From the NCBI RefSeq assembly GCF_963676855.1, contig NZ_OY781460.1:1287501-1351500 (forward strand): a stretch of DNA of 64,000 nucleotides, given 5' to 3'. The DNA comes from an uncultured Anaeromusa sp. GTDB lineage: Bacteria; Bacillota; Negativicutes; Anaeromusales; Anaeromusaceae. Position 1 is the stretch's first letter. Every line of letters begins with the position of its first letter. The translations under genes and the position numbers were made by a program. Of this stretch, positions 16,555-24,274 are shown piece after piece. The notes under the pieces are model-generated. The model saw nothing but the letters and a program-made list of their open reading frames with translations. It did not search any database and was not told where the DNA came from.

Positions 16555-16656
16555 ATGGGAGACAAGAGTCCGAAAAACAAGGAAAAAAAGAAGAAAAAAG
16601 CCGAAAAGGACAAAGCTGTTAAACAAACAGATACCTTGATCTCGTCAATAAAATAG
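16555..16656 (+). CDS. Small lysine-rich protein (33 aa)
   Basis: ATG at 16555 with GGGAG 9 nt upstream encodes 33 residues beginning MGDKSPKNKEKKKKK and ending LISSIK. About 14 of the first 24 residues are Lys. A consensus -10 box lies upstream and a perfect intrinsic terminator immediately downstream, so it is a complete transcription unit. Similar short MGDK(S/G)-Lys-rich ORFs are, to my recollection, scattered in other bacteria without assigned function. It could bind nucleic acid or ribosomes simply by charge; that is speculation. Confidence 0.65.
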   Translation: MGDKSPKNKEKKKKKAEKDKAVKQTDTLISSIK

Positions 16657-16661
16657 GTTGT

Positions 16662-16700
16662 AAAAAGCGCAACTTCTTAAGAAGCTGCGCTTTTTTCTTT
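16662..16700 (+). terminator. Intrinsic terminator of the small ORF
   Basis: AAAAAGCGCAACTTCTT (16662-16678) pairs with AAGAAGCTGCGCTTTTT and is followed by further T residues to 16700. Confidence 0.9.
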
Positions 16701-16717
16701 TTAGTGGAACTGCCTCA

Positions 16718-16738
16718 AGGGGACGATCCTCCTGAACC
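16718..16738 (+). repeat. GGGGACGATCC repeat copy
   Basis: AAGGGGACGATCCTCCTGAACC resembles the copy after the Fic stop codon at 16356-16372. It directly precedes the duplicated Fic fragment. Confidence 0.5.
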
Positions 16739-16758
16739 ATGGCTTTTGTCATTACAAC

Positions 16759-16842
16759 AAGGCTCAGTTTTGAGAGCATCATAAGGATATGGTGATTAAC
16801 GAGCGACAGCGTAAAATCCTAAACCTTCTTATGGACGGTTTT
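16759..16842 (+). pseudogene. Duplicated fragment of the Fic gene
   Basis: 84 bp that match 16118-16201 inside the Fic gene with about six mismatches (roughly 93% identity). The source encodes the beginning of the C-terminal winged helix. The copy has no start and breaks off into unrelated AT-rich sequence, so it is a remnant of a second Fic gene or of a local duplication. Confidence 0.85.
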
Positions 16843-17100
16843 TCCTCACTATTCTTTATTGGAGCAGTTTGAAAATTGTATATTATTGCAGGATTTAATT
16901 GCATTTAAATAGAATTTAATTTTAATAAATTGAAAATGAAGTCTGCTTTTCGATAGAAATAGCACAAGGTAGTGAAATGACGGCTCTAGACAGTGAAAAC
17001 TTCGTAAAAACGGTATTGCTTTGAGTGTTTAGAAGGCAGTAAGAGCCTGGTAGAGCCAGACTCTCGAGAAATGTATCTTTGAAAAAGAAGTGGAGCGTAA

Positions 17101-18663
17101 ATGCAAAACAATACCAGCATTCCTAGAAGAGTAGCGGTTCGATATTTGCAATGGATATTACCTGTTTTATTGATTTTATTTGTATGTTTGGCGGGCACAA
17201 TTTATTATTTGGACAGTCACAATCAAATGCGAATAAACCAGGATGTTAGCCATAAAATTCTCGATCAGGCGAATAAAACGCTCCAGACCTGGATTGATGA
17301 TCAACTGGTGGTTTTAGCAGTGCTTGCCGACGATGCACGGGTTATTGAGGCTTGCGCCCAACCTACGAATGTTGAGGCGGTGGCACGCGCTAATGACTTT
17401 TTGCATTCTTTTCATGAAAAGAATGGCTTTTATGAAAACATTGCGTTGTCGGCTAATTTGCGACCGGGCATTAGTTTTGAATTGATGGCTGTGAATGGCA
17501 GGAAGCATGTTATTCAACGAGGGGTGTTTTTTGCGGATTCGACTAGGGGCGATTCGATTGGGAAATCAAATGCGGAGCATCCCATGGCGAAGTCAATCTA
17601 TGATGAAGGCAAGCCCAATGTGATTACCCATGTATATCGCAGTTTGATCTATGGAAATCCTGCGTTTATCATTTCTTTACCGGTTCGGAAGGACGGAACC
17701 TTCGTGGGTGCTATACATGTGGCAATGCCCATGCGACACTTTACCGATAAATTTGTCAATGGCGTCAAAATGGGGCAAAGTGGTTATATGTTTATGGTAG
17801 ATGAGAAGGGCTTGCCCATTTCTCATCCTGAAAAAACCTTTATTCTTAGCGAGGAAATGGCAAGAAAGTATGAGCCGGTGCGAGCTCACATTATAAATGG
17901 CGAAGAGCATTTTGAACAATTTGTTGATGATGCCGATAAGACCTATCATGTTATGAAATTCGATTTTCATGGAATCAATCATGTTAGCGACTGGTATTTG
18001 ATTTTGGTGCAGGATACTAATGAGATCCTCGCTTCCTCCATTCGCTTTGTTTGGCTGACCAGCGTATTTTTAGTTATGGCCTTTTTGTTAGTCATCGCGG
18101 CTGTCTACTTGTCTACGGTAAAATTACTACATATTGGCTTTCGCGATGCTCAGACAGGTTTATATAATCGCAATTATTTAGAACATGAACTTCTGCGTTT
18201 GGCAACAGGCCGCTTCAATCCGATTGGCTTTATTTCCATTGACGTGGATGGACTCAAGTTGGTCAATGATACTTGCGGACATGATGCAGGGGATGTCTTA
18301 CTGACGGCCGTAGGGAGAATGATTAAAGAGTGTTTTAAGCACAATGATCTTGCTATACGCCTAGGGGGCGATGAGTTTGCTGTCGTCATGCAGATGACCG
18401 ATGTTGGCGTTGTTCAAGAAGCGTGCCGGCGGGTCCATGAAAGAATCGCAGCACACAATCAAGTAAATGGCGCTGTTCCTGTGAGCATTTCCATTGGTTG
18501 GGCGATCGGCCAGGCTACTGATGTTAATAGTACTAATGCAATCATCAAAGAAGCCGACACTTTGATGTATAAGGAAAAGGAAGAGAATCGCTTGAAATAT
18601 GCTGATCTTTTTGCGGAACGCCTAAGCCAATATGGCCAGAAACTTTTTCAAACGGATAAATAG
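17101..18663 (+). CDS. Membrane-bound diguanylate cyclase with dCache-type sensor domain
   Basis: 520 residues. A transmembrane helix at about 16-36 is followed by a large extracytoplasmic double-Cache-like region (about 40-310), a second helix (about 315-340) and a GGDEF domain (350-510). The catalytic motif RLGGDEF has GGDEF at 422-426, so cyclic-di-GMP synthesis is expected. The product-inhibition site, normally RxxD five residues before the motif, reads KHND here and may be weak. The ligand is unknown. GTG/ATG choice: ATG 17101 follows a weak AAGTGGAG. A small secreted-protein gene follows by ~50 bp and may be co-transcribed. Confidence 0.92.
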   Translation: MQNNTSIPRRVAVRYLQWILPVLLILFVCLAGTIYYLDSHNQMRINQDVSHKILDQANKTLQTWIDDQLVVLAVLADDARVIEACAQPTNVEAVARANDFLHSFHEKNGFYENIALSANLRPGISFELMAVNGRKHVIQRGVFFADSTRGDSIGKSNAEHPMAKSIYDEGKPNVITHVYRSLIYGNPAFIISLPVRKDGTFVGAIHVAMPMRHFTDKFVNGVKMGQSGYMFMVDEKGLPISHPEKTFILSEEMARKYEPVRAHIINGEEHFEQFVDDADKTYHVMKFDFHGINHVSDWYLILVQDTNEILASSIRFVWLTSVFLVMAFLLVIAAVYLSTVKLLHIGFRDAQTGLYNRNYLEHELLRLATGRFNPIGFISIDVDGLKLVNDTCGHDAGDVLLTAVGRMIKECFKHNDLAIRLGGDEFAVVMQMTDVGVVQEACRRVHERIAAHNQVNGAVPVSISIGWAIGQATDVNSTNAIIKEADTLMYKEKEENRLKYADLFAERLSQYGQKLFQTDK

Positions 18664-18712
18664 AGGAAAACCGTCTCTCTCGCCGAATTTACTCTTCTTG
18701 GGAGGGATGAAT

Positions 18713-19222
18713 ATGAAATTGTTATTTCGCGGCTTGCTATTGGGCTGCCTAGTTTGTTTGCTGGCGCTTCCGGCGCAAGCTGCGTCTAAAGACGATAAAA
18801 CAGTGAAGGTGGTCAAGGATCTCACGGTGGCGTTTGCAGTGCTGCCGGCGGAGGAAATTCAGGATAATACGCTGTTGGCGTCGGATTTGAATAAAGCGAT
18901 TTTAGCGGAGTTTGGTCTGCAGAAAAATGACGCCAACGCGGCTACTGTAGTGGAAGTAAAGAAAGTAACCGGGGAAGTCGTGAAGATGCCGGGGTTTTTA
19001 GCGGGGGAAGACGCCTGTCAGTATCATCTCAGCGCTACGGTGCTGATTCGGGATGCAAAAACAGGGATGCAGCAGAAAAAACTGCTTGACTGTCGGGCTA
19101 CCGTGCAGACCGACGCGGAAGCGTATAAGCTGGCGCTTTCTAAAGCGGCCAAGCAAGTGCGTCTCTATGTGCGCGGCGATGAAACCAAAGTCGCGACCAC
19201 AGCGAAAACAGCGTCCAAATAA
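18713..19222 (+). CDS. Secreted protein of unknown function
   Basis: 169 residues from ATG 18713, which has GGAGGG 6 nt upstream; an ATG at 18707 abuts that site. The N-terminus is a clear signal peptide (KLLFRGLLLGCLVCLLALP, then AQA-A cleavage near residue 23). The mature part is Lys/Ala-rich with no motif I recognise; KLLDCRATVQTD holds one Cys and EDACQYHLSATV another, which could form a disulfide. It follows the diguanylate cyclase closely and ends at a terminator. Some similarity in style to small periplasmic/outer-surface proteins is all that can be said. Confidence 0.75.
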   Translation: MKLLFRGLLLGCLVCLLALPAQAASKDDKTVKVVKDLTVAFAVLPAEEIQDNTLLASDLNKAILAEFGLQKNDANAATVVEVKKVTGEVVKMPGFLAGEDACQYHLSATVLIRDAKTGMQQKKLLDCRATVQTDAEAYKLALSKAAKQVRLYVRGDETKVATTAKTASK

Positions 19223-19246
19223 AGTTCATAAATGATATGTATTAAA

Positions 19247-19283
19247 AAAGTCCGTACCACAGATTGCTGTGATACGGACTTAC
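19247..19283. terminator. Intrinsic terminator between convergent genes
   Basis: AAGTCCGTACCACAG and CTGTGATACGGACTT around ATTG, with an A run on the left and T-rich sequence on the right; it can serve both the secreted-protein gene and the deacylase gene. Confidence 0.8.
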
Positions 19284-19319
19284 TTTATATCGGTCAGATT
19301 TTGTGATTCTCCTTCGTAC

Positions 19320-19337
19320 TCTCCCGCGACTCTTGTT
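19320..19337 (-). repeat. 18-bp repeat shared with 24150-24167
   Basis: The reverse complement reads AACAAGAGTCGCGGGAGA, identical to 24150-24167 on the plus strand. A diverged third copy begins near 33433 (AACAGGAGTCTCGCTGAGAA). Confidence 0.6.
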
Positions 19338-19346
19338 AAATCCTTC

Positions 19347-20714
19347 TTATATCTGGTAATCGTAAGCAGGGCACTGGCAGCGGATGCTGCGCCCGGCTTT
19401 ATTATCCCGGATAACACCATGGTCCAACGCCAAACGGCCGCTGACAATGACATAGTCAATACCGGTAGGCGGTGCGTCGGGAGTAAAAAAGGTGGCCTTA
19501 TCGCTGAGAGACTGGATATCGAAAACAACGATATCCGCGTCCATTCCTTCTTCAAGACGGCCTTTTTGCAAGAGTCCTAGGCTTTCCGCAGGGAGTAAGG
19601 TGGCTTTGCGGATGGCCTCCATGAGACTGAGGTCATAGCGGTCCGCTACCATCTTTTTAAAATACCGGGGGAAGCTGCCTGCGATTTGCGGATGTCCTTC
19701 GCCGGGGGCGTAAGCTCCGGTATCGGTAGAGGGCATGGCGGATGGATGCAGGAGTGCTTGGTAGATTTCCTCTTCGATACCTGTCAGTACCACGACGGAC
19801 GTAGTGGGAGCTTCAGCGCGCAGATGGTCATAAAGCTCCGGTGTCAAGCGTTGGCCGTGATGCGGGCCGGTAATGACAATGATGTCTTCCAGTTTCCACT
19901 CTTCGCGGGCGAGGGCTTCTTCATTGAAGAGGACGGTGCCAATATGAGTGGCCCATTCCGTGTACATGCCGCTGTCAAAGCGGATGTCCAGGCCATCCTG
20001 GATGGCTTTAGAAATGACGGTTAGCGCTTCTTTGATCATGCCGGTACCGTATTGATAGACAAGGTGGGAAATTTGCATACGCGCGCCGGTTTGGCGGGCG
20101 ATGGTAATGGCTTCTACCAGGGAATACAGATCGTTATTGCTGAGAAGCCGAGTATCAATGGAAATGATGCGACCAAAGCGAGCCGTTAGGCGGCTGAGGC
20201 GCAGCACTTCTTCCGCAGAGCTTCCGGGAACATAGGCAAGCCCCAGAGAGAGGCCGCAAGCGCCTGCTTCTAGTGCTTTGGTTGCCAGATGTTCCATTTC
20301 AAGGATCTGTTCGCTGGTGGCTGGCTGCAGTGGATCTTCGACGCCGACTGTGCGACGTAACGTAGAATGGCCGATGAATTCAGCTTGATGTAGTGGAAAG
20401 CCTGTTTCGTCCTGCGCGCGAAAGAATTGTTCCAAATCTAAGGGGCTCGCGCCGCAGTTGCCGCCGACGGTGGTTGTAATCCCTTGTTGCAGCGAAAGTT
20501 CTGCGCAGTAGGGGGCGGCGTCGATATGCCCATGCATATCAATGAAGCCGGGGCAGACAATATGGCCAGCGGCGTCTAGCTCTTGTTTCCCTTGGAAGGG
20601 TTCGCCACTGCGCAGAGCCGCAATGCGGCCGTCTTGAATGGCTAAATGGCCCTGCAGACGCAGTTGGCGTGCCGGGTCAAAGAGGATACCATTGTTAATA
20701 ACAAGATCATACAT
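19347..20714 (-). CDS. N-acyl-D-amino-acid deacylase / D-aminoacylase family amidohydrolase
   Basis: 455 residues of the amidohydrolase superfamily. The N-terminal metal motif CPGFIDMHGHID, the GNCGASP segment typical of D-aminoacylases and D-hydantoinase-like relatives, and C-terminal GAYAPGEGHPQIAG and LGLLQKGRLEEGMDADIVVFD are visible. Family members remove N-acyl groups from D-amino acids in the cytoplasm. The start is ATG 20714 with GGGAG upstream. It follows the YczE-like membrane protein gene by 28 bp, probably as an operon. Substrate specificity cannot be told. Confidence 0.88.
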   Translation of the reverse strand: MYDLVINNGILFDPARQLRLQGHLAIQDGRIAALRSGEPFQGKQELDAAGHIVCPGFIDMHGHIDAAPYCAELSLQQGITTTVGGNCGASPLDLEQFFRAQDETGFPLHQAEFIGHSTLRRTVGVEDPLQPATSEQILEMEHLATKALEAGACGLSLGLAYVPGSSAEEVLRLSRLTARFGRIISIDTRLLSNNDLYSLVEAITIARQTGARMQISHLVYQYGTGMIKEALTVISKAIQDGLDIRFDSGMYTEWATHIGTVLFNEEALAREEWKLEDIIVITGPHHGQRLTPELYDHLRAEAPTTSVVVLTGIEEEIYQALLHPSAMPSTDTGAYAPGEGHPQIAGSFPRYFKKMVADRYDLSLMEAIRKATLLPAESLGLLQKGRLEEGMDADIVVFDIQSLSDKATFFTPDAPPTGIDYVIVSGRLALDHGVIRDNKAGRSIRCQCPAYDYQI

Positions 20715-20742
20715 AATACGCTTGACTCCCGTTTGTTTTCAT

Positions 20743-21390
20743 TTATTCGTTGCTAGCTTTAGCCAGCGGTTTGACGGAACTTTTGAAAAAACTGAGATGC
20801 TGAATGTCTTCGGGGCGTTCGTTGCGAAGGCGGAAGGCCCATTGGATGGAAGGTCCCAAGGTCAAAGCAATAATAATGGTACCAAGACCAATCGGGCCGC
20901 CCAAGAAATAGCCGACGATAGCGACGCTGCTTTCTAGCAGGGTGCGGATGAGCCACACGGGTTGGCCGGTTTTCGCTACGGCTCCGACCATAAAACTGTC
21001 CCGAGGACCGGCGCCAAAGGCGGCGACTAGGTAGAAGTAGCTGGCCCAGCCGATGATCCAGATGCCCAAGACGAGCATGAAGAGCTGATAAGGAAGCGCC
21101 GTCGGCGAGGGCATGAAAGGCAGCCACATGAAAAAATCAATGTAGAAGCCGATGAAAATCATATTGGCGAGGCTGCCCCAGCCAGGCTTGACTCCTAAAA
21201 ACCAGCTCAGGGCGATTACCAGAGCGCCGCAACCTTGCGAAACTTGCCCTAGCGTCAGTGGCAGATAGTTGGTGAGGCCAAGGTGAAGTACGTCCCAGGG
21301 GGCTGTGCCGAGGTTGCTTTTTACAGTCAGCACAATCCCGAACCCGAACAGGCAGAGACCCCACATTAAAAAAGCGATACGCTTACCCAT
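20743..21390 (-). CDS. YczE/YitT-like integral membrane protein
   Basis: 215 residues with about five transmembrane helices. The N-terminal half has the pattern of the YczE/YyaS family: GLCLFGFGIVLTVKSNLGTAPWDVLH, then FIGFYIDFFMWL. The family has no established function and is sometimes discussed as a transporter. GGAGGAG precedes the ATG. It is probably the first gene of a two-gene operon with the deacylase, which could mean that it moves the deacylase substrate or product. Confidence 0.85.
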   Translation of the reverse strand: MGKRIAFLMWGLCLFGFGIVLTVKSNLGTAPWDVLHLGLTNYLPLTLGQVSQGCGALVIALSWFLGVKPGWGSLANMIFIGFYIDFFMWLPFMPSPTALPYQLFMLVLGIWIIGWASYFYLVAAFGAGPRDSFMVGAVAKTGQPVWLIRTLLESSVAIVGYFLGGPIGLGTIIIALTLGPSIQWAFRLRNERPEDIQHLSFFKSSVKPLAKASNE

Positions 21391-21579
21391 AGAATCTCCT
21401 CCGTGTGTTTTGTGATTCCTTCTATCATATCACAAGAATAAGGTTACATCACTTCTTTGTTGCGACGAATGTTAGACGGAAAAGTGTACTAAGTAAGCGA
21501 GAAGATTGGTTTTTTGAGGTGCTTATGGTAGGATAAAGAAACAGTAGTTGTCTACGTGAGCAAAGTAAGGAGAAAAAGC

Positions 21580-22776
21580 ATGAGTAAATCCTTTGAAGAG
21601 TTAGGTGTGCAGCCGGTTTTGGTCAAGGCGTTAGCCGCGCAGCAGCTGCAGATTCCGACGCAGATACAAGAAGAGATGATACCCCGGGTGTTGGCTGGAG
21701 AAAATGTAGCGGCGCGTTCTGCTACAGGAACCGGGAAAACACTGGCGTATTTGCTGCCTATTTTACAGCGCATTGATCCGGGGAAAAAAGAGATTCAGGC
21801 GGTGATTTTGGCGCCAACCTATGAGCTGGCTATGCAAATTTACCGTGTGCTGGGCGCATTGGCGAAGGAAGCTTCTTTGGATGTGACGGCGGCGTCTCTG
21901 ATTGGTGGCGCGGCGCTGACGCGGCAGATTGAGGCTTTGAAGAAAAAACCTCAAATTGTGGTTGGTTCGGCGGGACGCGTGCTTGAGCTGCTGCGTAAAC
22001 GCAAGCTGTCTTTGGCAGGCGTGCGTACGCTCGTGCTTGATGAAGTGGACCGGCTGTTGGACGAACAAAATGCGCCGACCGTGGAACTTGTGATCAAAGA
22101 GGTTCCGGCGCAGCGGCAGTTGCTGATGGTGTCGGCTACGTTACCAGCGCGGGCGCAAAAAGTGATTGAGCGTCTGGACAAAACGGTCAATTTGGTTGAA
22201 GCGGCAGCGGAAGTGAAGCTGCCGGAGCAATTGGTTCATTGCTATGTAAAAGTGGAGCATCGGGAAAAACTGGACGAACTGCGCAAGGTGTTGAATGCGC
22301 TGGATGTCAAGCGGGCGCTGCTTTTTGTAGAGCAACAGGGCCGGCTGGAAATGGTGTTGGAGAAATTGCAGCATCACGGCGTAAAGGTGGCGGGGCTGCG
22401 TAAGGATGCAGGCAAGCAGGAACGCAAGGAAGCCTTAGAGGCAATCAGCAAGGGGAAGATTTCCTTGCTGGTAGCAACGGACTTAGCAGCCAGAGGCTTG
22501 GATATTCCGGGAGTTACCCATGTGATTAATTTGGATTTCCCTGACGAGCCGCAGACGTATCTTCACCGAGCTGGGCGTACTGGTCGAGCCGGGCAAGAAG
22601 GCATGGTGATTTCCCTAGTGACGCCCGGGGAAGTGACCAGACTGGAACGGTGCCGACGTAGCTTGCAAGCGGATATGCAAGAGTACTTTCTCAATAAGGG
22701 GCGCTTTTTGAAACGACAGGCGCGGAAGCAAGAACCTGTAAAACGGAGTAAACCGGCAAAGCCTGAGAAAAAATAA
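21580..22776 (+). CDS. DEAD-box-family RNA helicase with DEVD motif
   Basis: 398 residues from ATG 21580 (TAAGGAG 7 nt upstream; the in-frame GTG at 21556 lacks a site). The two RecA domains show a Q-motif region (IPTQIQEEMIP), motif I ATGTGKT, Ia APTYELAMQ, Ib-like VGSAGRV, motif II DEVD in place of DEAD, motif III SAT and motif VI HRAGRTGRAGQ. The C-terminus is a short basic tail. Such helicases remodel RNA during cold response, ribosome assembly or decay. The DEVD and SAGR variants mark a diverged subgroup. It is monocistronic with a strong terminator. Confidence 0.93.
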   Translation: MSKSFEELGVQPVLVKALAAQQLQIPTQIQEEMIPRVLAGENVAARSATGTGKTLAYLLPILQRIDPGKKEIQAVILAPTYELAMQIYRVLGALAKEASLDVTAASLIGGAALTRQIEALKKKPQIVVGSAGRVLELLRKRKLSLAGVRTLVLDEVDRLLDEQNAPTVELVIKEVPAQRQLLMVSATLPARAQKVIERLDKTVNLVEAAAEVKLPEQLVHCYVKVEHREKLDELRKVLNALDVKRALLFVEQQGRLEMVLEKLQHHGVKVAGLRKDAGKQERKEALEAISKGKISLLVATDLAARGLDIPGVTHVINLDFPDEPQTYLHRAGRTGRAGQEGMVISLVTPGEVTRLERCRRSLQADMQEYFLNKGRFLKRQARKQEPVKRSKPAKPEKK

Positions 22777-22784
22777 AGTGATAA

Positions 22785-22823
22785 CCAAAAGACACCTGTG
22801 AGCAGCTCACAGGTGTCTTTTGG
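22785..22823. terminator. Intrinsic terminator after the helicase
   Basis: Perfect 18-base arms CCAAAAGACACCTGTGAG / CTCACAGGTGTCTTTTGG with a CAG loop. Confidence 0.88.
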
Positions 22824-22912
22824 CTTGTTGGGCGCTGTCGACTTTCAGTGGAAGCATTCGGCCGACAGCTTTCGATCAATAGGCAAAACTGCTTTGCTCT
22901 TACTCAGTGGTT

Positions 22913-23065
22913 TTAGGACATTTGGTATAACAAGGTGGAAGCGACGGCGAGCGCAAGAAAGAGTACGACGCTGAATACGCCCATGCTTAAAGCGATAAAG
23001 TTGCTGTCGGGCATATTGTCAAAAGGCATGTCTTTCGAAGAAATGGTTCCTACACGTTGAGTCAT
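22913..23065 (-). CDS. Small single-pass membrane protein (50 aa)
   Basis: ATG 23065 with AAGGAGGG upstream gives 50 residues starting MTQRVGTISSKDMPF and ending in one hydrophobic helix (FIALSMGVFSVVLFLALAVA). The long upstream extension of this frame overlaps the LysR gene and is not needed. It starts 13 bp after the LysR stop and is co-directional, so it may be co-transcribed with the regulator. I do not recognise a family. Confidence 0.7.
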   Translation of the reverse strand: MTQRVGTISSKDMPFDNMPDSNFIALSMGVFSVVLFLALAVASTLLYQMS

Positions 23066-23078
23066 AGCAAGTCCCTCC

Positions 23079-24008
23079 TTATGAATTATCATGATGTTCC
23101 GCCAGATTGAAAACCTGGTGTTGGATGCCGAAAATTTGGAAAGCATATTCAAGCCAGGCCCGTGTAGCCTGATGCAAGTTGGTATTTTTCCAGGCGAAAG
23201 CCAAGTGCCAGGGCTTGATTTCGCTGATCAAGGGTAGCGTTTTAATGTTGTCGTTATGAATTTTCAAGCAAACGCTGCGCGGCAAAAAGGCAATGCCCAG
23301 TTTGGAAGCGACGATATCGACCATGAAGTCCCATTGGGCGGTTTCACAGACAATTTTGGGTGTAAAGCCGTGAGCGCGGCAGGTGTCCATGATGTGGTCG
23401 CGCAAAGCGAAATCGTCCCGATAAAGAACGAAGGATTCTTCGCGCAGGCCGCCAATGTCGGCGGCTGGCCGTTGGGCTAAGGGATGCTCTTTGTGCACAA
23501 TAAGCTGCAATGGTTCTTGTAAAAAGGAGACTAGCTCCAGTTCCGCTTCCGCCTTGGTCGGCAGAACGACGATGCCTACGTCCAATTCGCCGTTATCAAT
23601 CTTGCGTTCCACCATGCGGGATCCGACTTCGATCAAACTTAGCTGAATCAGAGGGTGCAGCATCTTAAATTCCGCGACAATGCGGGGGAGGTTGTCCAGT
23701 GTTTGTACCAGCGGTGGAATGCCGATGCGCAAACGGCCCCGGGGCGTGCTGGTAAAGACGGACAGGTCGTCATGGATGCCGTGAAACGTATCCAGAATGA
23801 CTTTGGCCTTTTCAAAGAGGCGGACGCCGCCTTCTGTTAAACAGACGCCGCGCGGCGTGCGGTCAAACAGGGGCAGGCCCAATTCGCTTTCCAGATTTTT
23901 AATGAGCTTGCTGATGCTGGACTGGGAAACGAAGAGAGTCTCTGAAGCTTTGGTAAAGCTTTCTTGTCGCGCCACTTCTACAAAATAGGTCAAATGCAAA
24001 ATGTCCAA
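23079..24008 (-). CDS. LysR-family transcriptional regulator
   Basis: About 310 residues starting at TTG 24008 (MDILHLTYFVEVARQESF), the usual LysR beginning; GTG 24017 is an alternative, and upstream extensions have no homology. The HTH is FTKASETLFVSQSSISKLIKNLE (residues ~18-40), followed by the effector domain starting GRLRIGIPP. The sequence is close in look to CidR/YwbI/CynR-type regulators. No divergent target is adjacent: upstream lies a ~250-bp gap and the amtB terminator. It may control its own small membrane-protein partner. The inducer is unknown. Confidence 0.9.
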   Translation of the reverse strand: MDILHLTYFVEVARQESFTKASETLFVSQSSISKLIKNLESELGLPLFDRTPRGVCLTEGGVRLFEKAKVILDTFHGIHDDLSVFTSTPRGRLRIGIPPLVQTLDNLPRIVAEFKMLHPLIQLSLIEVGSRMVERKIDNGELDVGIVVLPTKAEAELELVSFLQEPLQLIVHKEHPLAQRPAADIGGLREESFVLYRDDFALRDHIMDTCRAHGFTPKIVCETAQWDFMVDIVASKLGIAFLPRSVCLKIHNDNIKTLPLISEIKPWHLAFAWKNTNLHQATRAWLEYAFQIFGIQHQVFNLAEHHDNS

Positions 24009-24149
24009 TGGGTTCACGCCTTTCGAAAGGTAGGATTTTTCTTCCCACTTGCATTGTACTGCACTTAGCGGTGGAAAGAAAATTCTTCTTGGGAATGAGC
24101 GGTATGCTGCAAAGAGATGGAGGGAGAAAAAAGAGGAGCGATGGGAGTG

Positions 24150-24167
24150 AACAAGAGTCGCGGGAGA
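24150..24167 (+). repeat. 18-bp repeat shared with 19320-19337
   Basis: AACAAGAGTCGCGGGAGA; the following bases (ACCGGAGGGCATGACTGAGG) align with a diverged copy at 33433-33475 (ACCGGAAGGCTCGCATGAGG). Located between LysR and amtB. Confidence 0.6.
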
Positions 24168-24216
24168 ACCGGAGGGCATGACTGAGGGCTACGGAGAACT
24201 AAATTTAAAGAAAAAT

Positions 24217-24246
24217 AAAACGGCCTGTGCATAGCGCAGGCCGTTT
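24217..24246 (-). terminator. Intrinsic terminator of amtB
   Basis: In the minus direction AAACGGCCTG and CAGGCCGTTTT surround CGCTATGCA and are followed by ATTTTT. Confidence 0.88.
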
Positions 24247-24274
24247 CGTATGTTTAATCCTCCTTTTTCCAATA

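Larger units (their letters stand above)
16697..17100. other. Non-coding stretch upstream of the diguanylate cyclase
   Basis: About 400 bp. It holds the GGGGACGATCC repeat at 16720, the duplicated Fic fragment (16759-16842), then an AT-rich leader with a short imperfect hairpin (GAGCCTGG/CCAGACTC) near 17045-17065. No known riboswitch is recognised. Confidence 0.5.

Noticed and set aside
17000-17100. Cyclic-di-GMP riboswitch before the diguanylate cyclase
   Set aside because: No GEMM consensus or tetraloop-receptor arrangement could be recognised in the leader.
24008-24179. N-terminal extension of the LysR regulator
   Set aside because: The extra 57 residues have no LysR character, and the family start MDILHLTYFVEVA lies at 24008; the extension overlaps the upstream non-coding region.
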